Of a stretch of DNA of 64,000 nucleotides, positions 22,250 through 34,680 are shown one piece after another (position 1 is the stretch's first letter; each line of letters starts with the position of its first letter). Both the position numbers and the translations under genes were made by a program. The stretch comes from Podocnemis expansa (taxonomy: Eukaryota; Chordata; Testudines; Podocnemididae): assembly GCA_007922195.1 (NCBI GenBank), contig ML682124.1, positions 205,110 to 269,109 of the forward strand, read 5' to 3'. The notes below the pieces were generated by a model. That model saw nothing but the letters and a program-made list of their open reading frames with translations. It ran no database searches and was not told the origin of the DNA.

Positions 22250-22341
22250 GGTACCTACTGGGATTTGAACCCCGGTCTCCCGTATCAAAGGGCGTCGTTC
22301 TTAACCAACGCGGCGCTCTTAACCACTACGCTATCCAGTCC
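22250..22341 (-). other. tRNA-like sequence at the 5' end of the R4-type element
   Basis: On the minus strand there is an A-box-like TAGCGTAGTGGTTAAGAGC (A box at 22333-22323), then a perfect B box GGTTCAAATCC at 22271-22261 inside a T-arm-like stem. A ~17-base segment is duplicated in tandem (GTGGTTAAGAGCGCCGC and TTGGTTAAGAACGACGC). The duplication makes it too long for a normal tRNA, and the acceptor stem does not pair well. I read it as a tRNA-derived internal promoter or leader of the element, not a working tRNA gene. Confidence 0.6.
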
Positions 22342-22548
22342 CATCCAGGTGACTGGATATATCTATCTATCTATCTTACATATAGGAAATCACAAAAATA
22401 AAGGCAATTTTCAATGTTCCTTCTGCCTTGTTATAGCTAAAAACAAGCAGGGGTTTTCCCTAATAAGAATATGATATTTTTTGGGTAGACACTCAAACAA
22501 GTGGTGGGGCAGAGAGGACATCTGAGACTCTGGAACAGGATAAAGCAG

Positions 22549-23190
22549 AATAGAATCATAGACTAATAGAAAATATGGACCAGAAAGGACCTAGTTCAAT
22601 CCCCTCATCAAAGGATCAGCTTCAAATAAATCATCCCAGCCAGGGCTTTGTCAAGATGGGCCTAAAAAGCATCCAATCTCTAGGGACAGGCATTCTACCA
22701 TACCCCTAGCTAATCATTTTCAGTGCTCTGTCGCTCTCCTCATAAAAAAGTTGTTCCTAATATTCAGTCTAGACCTCACCCACTGCAACTTGAGACCATT
22801 ATTCCTTTTTCTGTCATCTGCCACCACTGAGAACAGCCTTTCTCCATACTATTTGAACCCCCCCCTTCAGATCGTTGAAGGCTGCTAGCAAACCTCCCTT
22901 CACTCGTCTCAACCACACTAAATAAACCCAATTCCCTCAGTCTCTCCTCATAAGCCATGATGTGTTCCAGCATCCTAATAATTTGCACTACCATACACTG
23001 GATGGCTTCTCTCTTTTCAGTTTGTCTTTTTCCTTTCTGTAGTGGGGGACACTACAAAACTGGACACAGTAGTCTAAATATGGCATCATCAGTGCTAAAC
23101 AGAGGGGAATAATCTCTCCCCTCATTCTGCTAGCAATGCTCTAATAATGCAGCCTAATATGCATTAGCTTTCTTGGAATAAGGGCACACA
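22549..23190 (-). repeat. CR1 3' half fragment, degenerate
   Basis: On the plus strand it starts AATCATAGACTAATAGAA and AGGACCTAGTTCAATCCCC, the reversed CR1 tail. It continues with the reversed C-terminal ORF2 domain (CACTGCAACTTGAGACCATT; CAGTCTCTCCTCATAAGCCA). The minus frame still reads AYEERLRELGLFS near 22940. Stops and gaps break it. Confidence 0.8.
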
Positions 23191-23875
23191 ATATTTTTTT
23201 TCTGGAGTTCCCTGGGGCTTTCAAGTGTGATGTATAACATAGTCCTCAGATTTTCTGAACCATAGATTAGCAGAGAAACATCTCCCCATCTAACTATGCT
23301 TTATCTGTACACGGACAGAGACACATCCACTAAAACACTGTTTTAGATAGGGATGGGTTTGATTTTATTTTATTTTATTTTTAAATTTAACCTAACTGTA
23401 TAATTTGGCTTTACACACACACACACACACACACACGGCCTGCTTACATAATAGGGGAATTTATTTTTAATGGATTTTAAAATGCGGGGGGGATAAATGT
23501 AAAATATAAGATATACATAAAGTAGAACATATTGCTATTATTGATTAGAGACAAGATATCGGGAATATTAGGGTCAAATGTGCAGTAACATTTATGCATG
23601 TCTTCACTACAACACACTCTCCAAATGTATATATTGAAAAAAAAATTATACTTATCATTTGCACTAATGTTGCCTATCTCTACTAGACCAGTAAATAAGT
23701 AACATTGTATTTCTGATGTTTCCCTTGATCACTTTTTTTACTAAGGTCCACATGTTTTGCTGAAGCTTTCAATCATGAACAGTGATGCTTATCTCCATTC
23801 TTAGGACCCATATATGACACTAAAGGTCTTTGTTTTTACCTTGGATAGAAAGTTTTACATTAAAGTATTACTCAC
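23191..23875. other. Intron-like DNA with (CA)n
   Basis: No gene seen. A (CA)12 microsatellite is at 23413-23436. Confidence 0.6.
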
Positions 23876-23949
23876 CTGTCCAGCAGTGTCTAGAATGTCC
23901 AAGTAAGCTGGTTCATCATCAATTCGTACTTGTGTTTTATAAGCATCCT
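23876..23949 (-). CDS. RIT2: RIT2 internal exon (Ras-like GTPase, switch II)
   Basis: A 74-bp exon: 2 bases closing a Glu codon, then 24 codons reading [24 protein letters not shown] in two halves ([24 protein letters not shown]). The acceptor is tgtctttacag before 23949; the donor is CAG|gtgagt after 23876. DTAGQ is the G3 motif that contacts the nucleotide gamma-phosphate and Mg2+. The KTQVRID text with PAYLD separates RIT2 from RIT1, as I recall the families; RIT1 has a different residue pair after AYK. RIT2 is a neuronal small GTPase that lacks a C-terminal lipidation box and sits at the plasma membrane. I found no other RIT2 exon in the window, which fits very large introns. The exon enters in phase 1 and leaves in phase 0. 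Confidence 0.9.
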
Positions 23950-24527
23950 CTGTAAAGACAAGGCAGTACAGACAGCTTAGCGAATATAAAAGGAAACTTG
24001 AGTTGCCTCCCACGGAAATCAACAGGAATTTTACCACTGATTTCAATGGCAGTAAAACTAAGCCAATGCTGAGAGCTTTTGAAAATCCCACCATAAATCC
24101 AAAGTGAGAGCTTATCAGGAATTTAGGAAAGGAGAAATGAGTCATCCATTTTTGTTACAATTCCTCAATACACTGAATGGATGAAGCTGACTCTGGGTAG
24201 AAGGGTTGCTGGAGACCACCATACCATTTAATTACCAAAATGCATAGGCCTTCTTCTGTCTTCTCTATGCAAGGATGAATTTCACCTAATAAGAATAATA
24301 TTATGCACTCCCATAATGGCTTTCATCCAAATATCTCCAATAACTGAACAAAAGAACATTGGAATTACTGGGAAAGACATTCACTGACTTCTCTGAGCTT
24401 TGGATAAACTCTGTGGTAGACATTAATAAATTCAGTTTCATAACATCGCTACAAGGCAGTAAATTGATTTTCTTTTTTATTAAATCATTTCAGTATTCTC
24501 ACCCTGAATCAGTGTGCATGGTTTTTT

Positions 24528-24579
<52 letters not shown>

Positions 24580-25190
24580 AGTAAAGGACAAACTAATATT
24601 TGTGCATGAAGTTTTGTTCAAACGTATATTTCAGTCCTCTCTCATTATTTATATTTCCCTGCTAATGTTAAATGAAGCCAAGGCATCAGACAATATTTAT
24701 ACTGGAAACAATTGTAAAAATTATTTGTGTTGTTTAATTAAACAAGGTGCATGTGTGGTTAGGCTGACTGACGGTGCATCTTGACTGTGCAGTGAGGCAT
24801 GAAGACAACTGCTTCCAATATACCTGAGCAGTGTCATTAATCAGCATGAGCATATGGTCAGCAGTCTCCTTTGGCTTGATTTTGCAAACCCACCAGAATC
24901 AGAAGTCTCATTGAAATGGATGAGAGCCCAAAGCTCAGAGAACTTTCAGGACTGGGTCCTGAATGGCCCTAAGATGAGGGTAGCTGGAAATATAATTAAT
25001 ACAATCAAATTCTTTTCTTAGATTCTGTAGTTACATACAATATTATAATGGCTTCTTCAAAAAACAAAAAGCAAAACAAAACAAAAAGAACACTGGGGTT
25101 GTACCATAAAGCATTCACAAATGAAGAATGGCCAAACTAAATGTCACTTGCATGACATTAACTCTGTCCCTTCTTTGCACTCATTACAAT
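23950..25190. other. Intron-like DNA, no gene seen
   Basis: It contains a short palindromic relic at about 24000-24080 (TGGGATTTTCAAAAGC reversed at its end), a (CTAA)n microsatellite at 24531-24579 and a small MITE-like relic at 24868-24960. Confidence 0.5.
24531..24579. repeat. (CTAA)n microsatellite
   Basis: Twelve perfect CTAA units. Confidence 0.95.
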
Positions 25191-25193
25191 TTA

Positions 25194-25472
25194 GAGTATG
25201 TCTCCACAGCAAAAGCTGTGCTTAGACTAGCCTACCTGAACCATCTTGAATCCTGTTAGTGCAGTAAAGCACAGCATGGATTTCAGATTGCACTAGAGTC
25301 AAATGTGCACCCCAGGTCCATTCCCAGACTTCTGCTGTAGCCCACAGTCCACTGTTTGTTTGTTTGTTTGTTTTTGCTTTTGTTTTTTGGTTTTCGTAGC
25401 CATGGTATCTCTTGGTTCAAATTGGCACAGGTAGGCTATCCTGAACACAGTTTTTGCTATGGAGTTGTAGCC
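25194..25472. mobile_element. MITE with long terminal inverted repeats
   Basis: The left end begins GAGTATGTCTCCACAGCAAA; the right end, reversed, begins GGCTACAACTCCATAGCAAA. Similarity continues inward for about 70 bp (TAGCCTACCTGAACCATCTT against TAGCCTACCTGTGCCAATTT). A (GTTT)n run is at 25353-25374. I see no clear target duplication. Confidence 0.55.
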
Positions 25473-26310
25473 ACAGTCCTTAATGACTTGATCACAAAGT
25501 ATTATTTCCATGGACTCCCTACCTCTTTCAGGTCTCCATTCATCCAAACTATTACACACATGCCTGATTTTAAGCCAGTGAGAATTCCCACTGACAATGG
25601 AATTACCCACACTTTTGAAGTACACACATGATTAAACAGCATAACAAATCAGGGCTTCATCATCCAATCCAATATGAACCAAAGTCAAGGGATACCTTAG
25701 GTTCTGAGCAAGTTCCTCAATGAGCAGGATGGATAAGACATGATGCATTAAACAGCACAACAGTTTATCTATCCTATTGCAGTGTGAAGGGGGAAGTTCC
25801 ATGCAGTGTCACTGTTATCCATAAACCAAAAATTAATACAGATTAATTTATTACCTCCATATAAATTGTGTTTTAAAACACTTTAAATGTATATCTCTGT
25901 AATATGTGTCATCCTTACTACTTCATCCTCTATTCTGTAACTCCATTCCCCCCAGTCTACGTACTGTGGTCCAGTTTCTGCTCTCACTTGGACCAGTGTA
26001 AATTTAAAGTCCCCTGATTTCAGTGCAGTTATGTCAGATGGGCATTGTTGTGGATGGACATTCAGAACTTTCCACAGGAAAAAAACACATTTCATCTCTC
26101 CCTATTATTTTTATTCTTGTTTCCATAGAGCTTTCAGTTCACAATAGAGGAAATACTTTTTGAAGTAAGTTTAACATACTTTTCTGTACTGACACCACAG
26201 TTGTGCTTTGTATTCATCACATGTTCTTTATTTGTTTAGCAATATTTTTGTGACTCCCATTTTCTACAAGATTTATTGAATCCCTCCCTTTATCTTCCCC
26301 TTCTGGGGAG

Positions 26311-26376
26311 AAAACAAAAACAAAAACAAAAACCAAGCAACCAACCAAAAAACAAACAAACAAACAAACAACACAC
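26311..26376. repeat. A-rich (AAAC)n simple repeat
   Basis: Irregular CAAAAA units turn into AAAC/CAAA units. Confidence 0.85.
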
Positions 26377-29300
26377 TATTCAGACCATAAGGACATAACT
26401 CATAAGGACACAATTCTGGAGAGAGGAACACATTAATTACTTCAATTTGGAGCTGTCATAAATTACAATCATAGCACCAGCTAAACTAGGCTCATAAAAA
26501 TATATCAGACAGCTACGTCTGTTGCAAGCAAGCAATTTCTTTATGGCAACTTGACTTAATCAGCTTAGTCTATGGCAAAATTCCTTTATGCTCTCATCTT
26601 AAGAAAATTTGGAATCATAAAGCTATGTTCCATTTCTTGAAATATTGACCTGCCTTGTTTCTTGCGACGGCAAGTGATTTCCATGTCCCTGACCACAGTG
26701 CTCCCCTTTCTCCTCTGTGTTCCACATTATCAGTCACATGCAGTTACAAACAATCAGTTACAGCCTTGTATATCCAGTCAAAATCTGTTTTGTTTTGCTA
26801 GTTGCATGCCACATGAGCAGAAGGATGTTCAGGCTTAAGTCAGCCAGACTCCACAGGTCTGCATTTTTGTTCTCACTCTATGCCAAAAGGACAACAAATG
26901 ACTTGCTCTTAATGTGCACAGATTACCTTCTACACTAACATCTCAGTTACTGAATTCCTGGATACTTAGAGCCTGATTCTAAAACCCATCCTTTGTCTTC
27001 AGTAAGACCTCCAGTAAGAGTAAGGACTATTCAAGTAAGAAAGATATCCAGCATCAGGTCCCAACACCACCAAACAGTTAGTGGATGTAAATCACCCTAT
27101 GATGAGAAAAGATATGCATGTCCTTAAAAATCAGTCAGCAAATTCTGCAGGGCATGGACAGTTCTACAGATGCCTTGCATATAATCATAGTCAGATATGT
27201 AACCACTTCACAAAGAGGACTATGAATCTCTTTTGCCATTTTCCACATAGCAAAACTGAGTCACAAATATCACTTTTTTTTTTAACATGATATGTGCTCA
27301 TTGATAAACTGAACTCTACTTAGCCTTGTTATTTATTTATTTATTAAGAACTTGGGCAGACAGGCATATCCTTCTGAATAATGTACCAACATGTCCATAC
27401 TGATCTAGCCCATGATCTAGTCATTTGCTTATCCTGTTTCCAATTCTGTTGAGTACCACATATTACTATATGATATCCTGGAGTGTGAGTAGTTCAGGTT
27501 AGATTATTTCTTCTGATGTTCATTCTTTTACATTTGTCAACATTGTATTACCTCTACCCTTTCCCCCCAAGCTTTGTTAGATTCCCCCATACTTCATTAA
27601 TTTTCACCCATGATAATTTTATGTTTCCTGAACTTTTGCTAGTTTCCTGTTGACTCCCTTACACAGATAACTACACAATATTTTGAACGGCTGTTCCTAG
27701 CAGAAGAAGCTGATTACATATACAAGAGATCACCACAACCTTCTTATACTCCAGACCTCACACAATAAATCTATTTTGCTATAACCAGACAGGCACTTTC
27801 TGTATCTCTGGAAATTTAGCTTTTAAATAAAAGCCAACTTGAAAAATATTGTTACATTCAGTAAGGTCAAGGCCGCACTTCTCATCTTAGTTTGATAAAC
27901 AGAATACAATGTAGGCCTTAGGAAGACCAGAATGCCATTAGGGGAAATCATAGAAAGAAGAGAATGGTGTTAGGGGAAGTAGCATGTATTTTTATTAGTC
28001 ACAAAGGTCATATTTTAAATGGATTTGTACATTCTCTTCTTTTACAATGTAATATATATGTGTGTGCATTCCCTTATTGTACTGTGTTGGAACTTGGAGC
28101 TATATATCTATATCTATATCTATATCTATATCTATATCTATACCTGCCCCGTTATGATAGTATCTGAGCACCTCATAATCATTAATGGATCAAATGCTCC
28201 TGAGATGCCCTATTATCCACATTTTTAATAATGGGAAACAGATTCAAAGAAGGACCACATGATGAGCACAATTTCAGAGGTGGAAAACATGGCTCTCCAA
28301 AGTCTCAGATAAATAACCTAACAAATGGACTACCATTAGTAATTTAGCAATCAACTGGCCAGATTTCTTTTCTTTTCCTTAACTTCACTGATGCTAAAGC
28401 TGCCCTGAATTCTACTCCCTTAGCTGACTTTGGTCATAAATCTTACTCAGTGGGTAATAAAAGCTAAAAGCTTCCTTCCTCCTCACAGGCCACTCTGTTC
28501 TGTTTCTCAGATAACTGCTACTCCCCCTTTAAAGTCATTATGTATCCTTCTTAAGGATCTGCTTTCAAATTAAACTTCTTCTTCTTGTTGAGCTGCTTAA
28601 TGATTCACATCTCTGAACTGCAAAACAAGATAGATAACTCACTACTGCTGAAGCAGCCTGATTGATTTGGAGGTAGGTTTCTTACTCCTTAATTTGCTCC
28701 TTAGCCCCAAATACACTCAGTGCCTTCCAAGTTCTAACATGTATTACCTGGCACACTTTCCATCTGAACGCTGTCCATAGGTATGCACAAAACTATCTCT
28801 CTCCCGCAACACCTGGTTGTAAAACCATTACTTTGGTTCCTTTTCTTATTTTTCTGAAAGAGGTATGTGCAACTTAGTTTCTTTTCTGGTGTCAATTTTC
28901 TGTAGTGAAAAAAAGAAACATCCTTAATGGTGATGGGTAAAACAAGAGGACCCACCGGGGGGTGTTTTCATTTGAGGGCTCTATTCTTCCAGTCTGCATT
29001 TGCTCTCAAGAAAATCAGAAATGGAGAAATCATTTGCTGTATGCTCACAACTGATAAAAAACACCAAAAATTCTGGAAGTGACCGAAGTGAAAAATGAAT
29101 CTGTAGGAAACTTTGTAGGATGGGAGAAGTTTGATGATATCATGGTCATAAGTAGGGGACAGATGGGATAATGAGAGGGATATAAAAAATTGCAATCAAA
29201 TGTAAAAGATTTTTTTTTTCAGGTAACTCAGGTCAAGATGGTAAGCCCCCGACAGCCAGAAATATATTGTGTTTTTGGATACCACCTAGCACAAAGGGGT

Positions 29301-32300
29301 CCTGGTTCATGATATGGCTTCTAGGTGCTATAGCAATACAGATAATAAATAAAGTTGTTTAGGCTTCTGAAGGTATCTGAATGGATGTTGAAGGGGCGTC
29401 TTTAAAACTGACAAAATACACAGGCCTATAAACAAGAATACCTAAAATTTAGTAACAGGCAGAAATGCTGATTAGATTTTGCTGTACAAATGTACAATCC
29501 TTTCAGATTTTGAGAAAAAAAAATTTAAAAAAATCTCCAGATAAATTAGTGTTTGCAGGATATGAGAAATGTTGACATGAAAGAATCAAAGTGTATCATC
29601 TAAAATTTCCTTTCTAATCGATTAAAGTGGATGATAGTGTATTTAATTATCTAAATATTAAAATAAAGTCTTTCTTTATTAGAAATATTTTAAATAAATT
29701 ATAATTATGGATATTGAAGAAGTATAGATCAGATGACATGCAGGGTAAAGCCTTGTCTGGCATGAGTATTTTCCTTAATTTCTCTTTCATATAATTTACT
29801 GATTTGTATAAAGTGATATTGTGTCATGCTTGAAGATATAAATAAGAGATTCAAACATGTAAATAAAATCTCCCTTGTTCTGGAAAACTTAGGAAGAAGG
29901 TGACTGAGAGAAACATGACACAGAAATGATAAATTCAGCAAGAAAATTGTAGGCATTATATGATTTACCATTGCTAATGCATTATGTATAGCTTATGTAA
30001 AATTCAATAGATAATGTACTGAATGCTGATTGGAGGAAAATTAGGTAATGGAGAATAGGAACATGCATAAGAATGTATGTAAAATGAACCCAAAACAGGA
30101 GAAATTCTGGATTGGAATATTAAGAATGAAATTGAAGGCTCAGACCAAGAGATCAGTGAAGTAGGTGACCACTGTGGAGAAAGGAAGAATTTCTGATTGC
30201 CCCAGTATATGGCAACTTGGGTACATTTACCTGTTCCTTCTTCTCTGTTATGTATCTGACATAAATGTCCAGTAGAAACTCAAAGTTATGAACACAAGTG
30301 TTATGAACTGACCAGTTAACCACATCCGTATTTGGAATTACAGTCAGGCAGCCACAGGAATTGGGGTGGCGGCAGGGTGGGGTGGGGGACAAATACAGCA
30401 GAATACTGTGTTAAACGCAAGCTACTTTAAAAAGAAAAAAAAAACATTTTTTTTTCTTTTCCATAGTAGTGTCTCAAAGCTATATTAAGTTAATGTTCAA
30501 CTGCAAATTTTTGAGAAAACAACCATAATGTTTTTTTTTGGTTTTTTTTGGGTGTTAGGAACAACCTCCCTGCTCAAGATGTTTATAGCACTGAGGTTCT
30601 ACTGTATGTCCACACATGATAGGTGACAATAATTCTCTCTGAAATTGGATTAAATAAGGCAAAACTGATTAAGACTAAATTGGGTGGATGTGTTGACTCA
30701 GTTTCCCATTCTACACTTGCAACAGATATGTTTTCCAGTATAATAAATGCCACATATGGAGGGGGTACCTGCAGTGCGGCTAAATACCCAATACCTATTA
30801 CAAGTAGCTGAAGAATAAAAACAGATTAAGACCAATTTCCTGAATCAGTTCTGAATTTCTCAAAACTTGGTGTGATAGGTTGATGAATATTTTGTCTCTA
30901 TTCACTAAGAAACCTGGGTTGAAATATACCTGATTTTCCATCTTTTCATTCTCAGGCTGCCCTAATGTTCAGAGTCAGATTGGGATGGGATCAGATACCC
31001 GTAGCAATATACACAGCAGTCCTGGAAAGCAGAAACCCTGGGTTTTGCTGCCCAGCTTTAATTAGGATTCACAGAATGGGGCATAAAAAGCTAAATAAAA
31101 GCAAGCGTCACCTCCTTATCTTCTCAAAACATAGAGGAAACAAGAACAAAAAGCCAAAGGAAACATGTAAAGGGCATGTGAACAAGAAAGAAAACATTTT
31201 AGGTCCTTGCTCTTACATTAGGTATGCTAGCTGACAGAGGTTAACTGGGAATATCTGTTAGAGACAGCTCATGATGGTTCAGCTCTATTACTGCACAGCA
31301 GTGAGTTCAGCAACAGCAAAAACAGAAACAGTAATGTTCTGTATCAGACAACAGAGAGCAGTTTCCAGGCAGCAACCACTGGAAATCCAGGGTGTTTCTT
31401 TAACATTCAGAGCGTAAGCATCTACTTAGGGGGTCTCACTGAACATATTGTAGGTGCAACTGAAAACAAAAACAAAAAAGAGTCTCTTCTTGTCCACATA
31501 AAGGATAGTAAAATTGATATCACCTTGTGGCATTACCACTTTATCTCAGGCAGTAGATGTTGGTGCTTCAATGGTGGAAATCTTAGGTTCTAAAATCAGG
31601 TGATAACTCAGGTACGGCTTGTACAGTTCCTTGATTTCAGAGTGCACATCTACTTTTAAGGATCTTATGCAAACTACCTTTATTATTTACTATTTTAGAG
31701 GCCCATGGGAGTGTTAGGTCCTTGGAACAACATGCATAACAGAGTGAATCCCTGCCTCAGAGTGTTTAGACGCTAAACTGTAGAGAGATAAAGGTTATAA
31801 CAGAACATTCTCCACGAGGAAGAGGGATGAAGAACAACCTGTGGGTATGGAGATAGGATTACAAAATGGTTCAGTTAGGTAACCTTGCACAAGGTGCAGA
31901 AGGACAACAGAAGTCTTGAATAAGGGCTGCACGGGTGACAATGGAGCAGTCATGCAGAGGCAGAAGTACACTCGCTGTGGTCCAAAGCATCCTTCTGGGC
32001 TGGCCCCAAAGATGTCATAATGGAAGGCACATAGAAGCTGTTGCCAGGGAGTATGACACTTCCTGGAGGTACGGGGTTGTGGAGGCACTTTTCTATCACT
32101 TGCCTTTCACATGAGGAAGCCTTCTCTATGCCTCGCATAGCTCAGCAGCCCACTCCACTGGCCAGAGGAAACACAAATGCTCACCTCTAGACCTAACAGG
32201 ACCAATTGTCACTGTGCAGGTTAACAACTGGCACGCTGTAACATTCAAGACCTCTGATGGTCTCCCTAGACCATCCAGCCCCTGGTCCCCTAGACAGTCA

Positions 32301-32540
32301 CAGTATTCACAGATCCACTGCTTCCAAAGAAAAAGTACAGTCTAGTTAACTAGTTCCTCCCCAGATCACTGCTCCAGTCAAGACTAGTGAAGACAAGTTT
32401 ATTTAACAAAGCACAGAAATTCAAGTGGTAGCAAGTATAAGTACTGGAAACAAATAGCTACATACAAAATAAAATTAGAGGACATTTACAGTCAAGACAT
32501 AGTCCTGCTCTACACTTTCTGTGGTTATTGGTTGCAGTTG

Positions 32541-32585
32541 AAGGGAGATATGCAAGCTACATAAAATAACTTGCATATCTCCCTT
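32541..32585. repeat. Perfect 16-bp hairpin
   Basis: AAGGGAGATATGCAAG (32541-32556) and its exact reverse complement (32570-32585) enclose a 13-base AT-rich loop. Function unknown. Confidence 0.85.
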
Positions 32586-34680
32586 TGGCAGCCTAAGGCA
32601 TATTTATCGTGGCTGCTCCACTGCACTGAGTAGAAGGGAAAAGACCTTCCTTTGACTTAGCACTTCTCTTTTTTAGGTCTTCACTGAACTGCTTGGTCTG
32701 AAAAGATCAAACTGATGCAGCGAATTTTCCACCATCATTTTAACTTGTTGTTAATTAACCAAATACTGTCAAGTCTAACAGAGAGGATTGCTCACTCCAA
32801 ATCCTTGCAGTGCTTTACAGCCAGGTTGGCTGTGATCATCATTTATTTTATGAGACAAGCAGAATATCAGTTTGCCTCCCAGGTGAAGGATTCAGTATCT
32901 CTCATTGCAGTGCAAAATATACCTGACCAATCCATTCATTCTTATTCATAAACAGGTCATCATCCTACTGTTCATTTCTTCTTCTAGATTTCCCATGTTG
33001 TTGATTTTACCATCTCTTAATTTTCACCTGGCTCACCTTGCAGCTAGGTATAAACTGTGAGGCACACAATACACAAATAGCCAGAGAGGGAGATATGTGT
33101 CACTTGCTTACTGCCTGAAAGGAACAGCTCTGATATATGTCACCTCCGATTAACTTCCTTGACTTCAGGAGCTTAAGAACACAATTTTTCAGAGTCCTAA
33201 CAACTTAAGTAATATCTCAGCATAAATTTCTCAGTGCTTGTGTTTCAGTGTTCTAGTGCCTCTGAGCAGACACCACACATGCTTTCCTTCAGTGAACAAT
33301 TCACATATCCAGCCCAGGAGATCTCTGTAAAACAATTTCCATCCCTGTGCCCTCCACAATGTGGCGTGTTCCTAAGTCACAAAGGGCCATAGGTTAGCTG
33401 CCTGGAGCTGATTAAATAATGATGGAAAAGGCTGTGTTATTTTGGCCCGTAGGCTGTCTAAGGTGGTAGATTTCACCTCCATAATGCCCCCATACTCCAG
33501 CCATGCTGATTTTTCCAGTGCAGCTTTTCCACTCTATCAGATAGATAACCAGTTCCAGCTCCTCCACCCAGCAACCCAGGGTGAGTGGGCCACACTTTTC
33601 AAGATAATGAGTTCTGCAGCCCCTCTTTTCACCTACCACCAGACTGGCCATAGAATGGCTTTCCAAACCTGCCCAAAAATGGTTGTGAGGTTCACAATGG
33701 GCCCAGCATAGCACCCATATGTGGGGTGAAATGGTCATTGAACTAGTTATTCCTACTATGGGTAAATTTCACTCTGCTGTACATACATTGATACTTTCAT
33801 TTCCGAGCACAATTACTATTTCTTATTGCTCACTAGCTGAATACAAGGTAATGAATATCAATGATGTCTAGGTGTAAGTTAGTTGACTTCAAAGGAGCCT
33901 CTTCTTTTCATGGCAAGGCTGAAATTACGCTCAAATCTCTCTCTCTCTCTCTAAAAATAATTATGCCCTGTAATAGGGGTCATTCTAAAAAGAACCTTTC
34001 CATTACAGATGTACTGTGTTGATTCTTTTTTCACTCACGCTCTGTTGCCTATTGCACACGCTGAAAAATAAATGAGTCACTATTATGTGTGTTGTTTCCT
34101 GTTAAAGAGGAAAAGCCATTGAGCCTATTAGGAAGGATTGATATGACTTCTATACGTGTACAGTCAGAGAAGCACTGAACTGGATGCACAGGTTGTAAAG
34201 TAAAATGATTTTCCAACATCTATGAATCATATTCTACAGCAGAAAGAGAGACATTTATTCCTCTTCAGCTATTTTATTTTGCAGTGTTCTATTTAAAATT
34301 AACTCAAAATAAACAAATCTTATTGCCTGACATATTAAAGCTAATTAAGCTGTCTAAATAACATAGGTCTCACACAGCTGTGCAGCTTAACTAATTGATA
34401 AGAAAACAATACACATATAAACAGTTGGGGAAAAGAAAACAAATTTTCAAGAGATAAATGAACCACTTCAAAATTACTCTCATTATCTTTAAATCCTGCT
34501 CTGCTGTTTCCTGAAGTATCTCACAGATTGAGGATAAAATTTTAAAGGCACATAAGTGATTCCAGAGCCCCATCTCATTTTCAAAAGTCACTTAGGCTCT
34601 TCAGATCCTAAATCCCAAGTCACTTTTGAAAATGTGGTTTAGATGCTTTATTTTTTTTTTTTTCCCAATCGTCTCTATGG

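Larger units (their letters stand above)
18853..22345 (-). mobile_element. R4/Dong-type non-LTR retrotransposon, apparently full length
   Basis: About 3.5 kb: a tRNA-like 5' sequence (22250-22341), one ORF (22206-18910) and a 3' UTR of only ~57 bases running into T6 and (TA)n. The 5' flank is also a TA-type simple sequence (TATATCTATCTATC, 22357-22374). Placement between such repeats fits the R4 clade, in which Dong elements favour simple TA-rich targets. The single ORF with a C-terminal restriction-like endonuclease separates it from CR1 and L1. Confidence 0.82.
25473..34680. other. Intron-like DNA, no gene seen
   Basis: AT-rich, only short random ORFs. A (TATATC)n microsatellite is at 28101-28143. 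A reversed MIR-like relic is near 28205-28320. A relic sharing the phrase 'tccctgcctcagag' with old SINE tails is near 31745-31780. 32140-33100 may be a decayed minus-strand LTR: reversed AATAAA near 32398-32406, but no boundaries found. Confidence 0.45.

Noticed and set aside
22250..22341. Functional tRNA gene
   Set aside because: The boxes are present, but the D-arm is duplicated, the acceptor stem does not pair and it sits at the element's 5' end.
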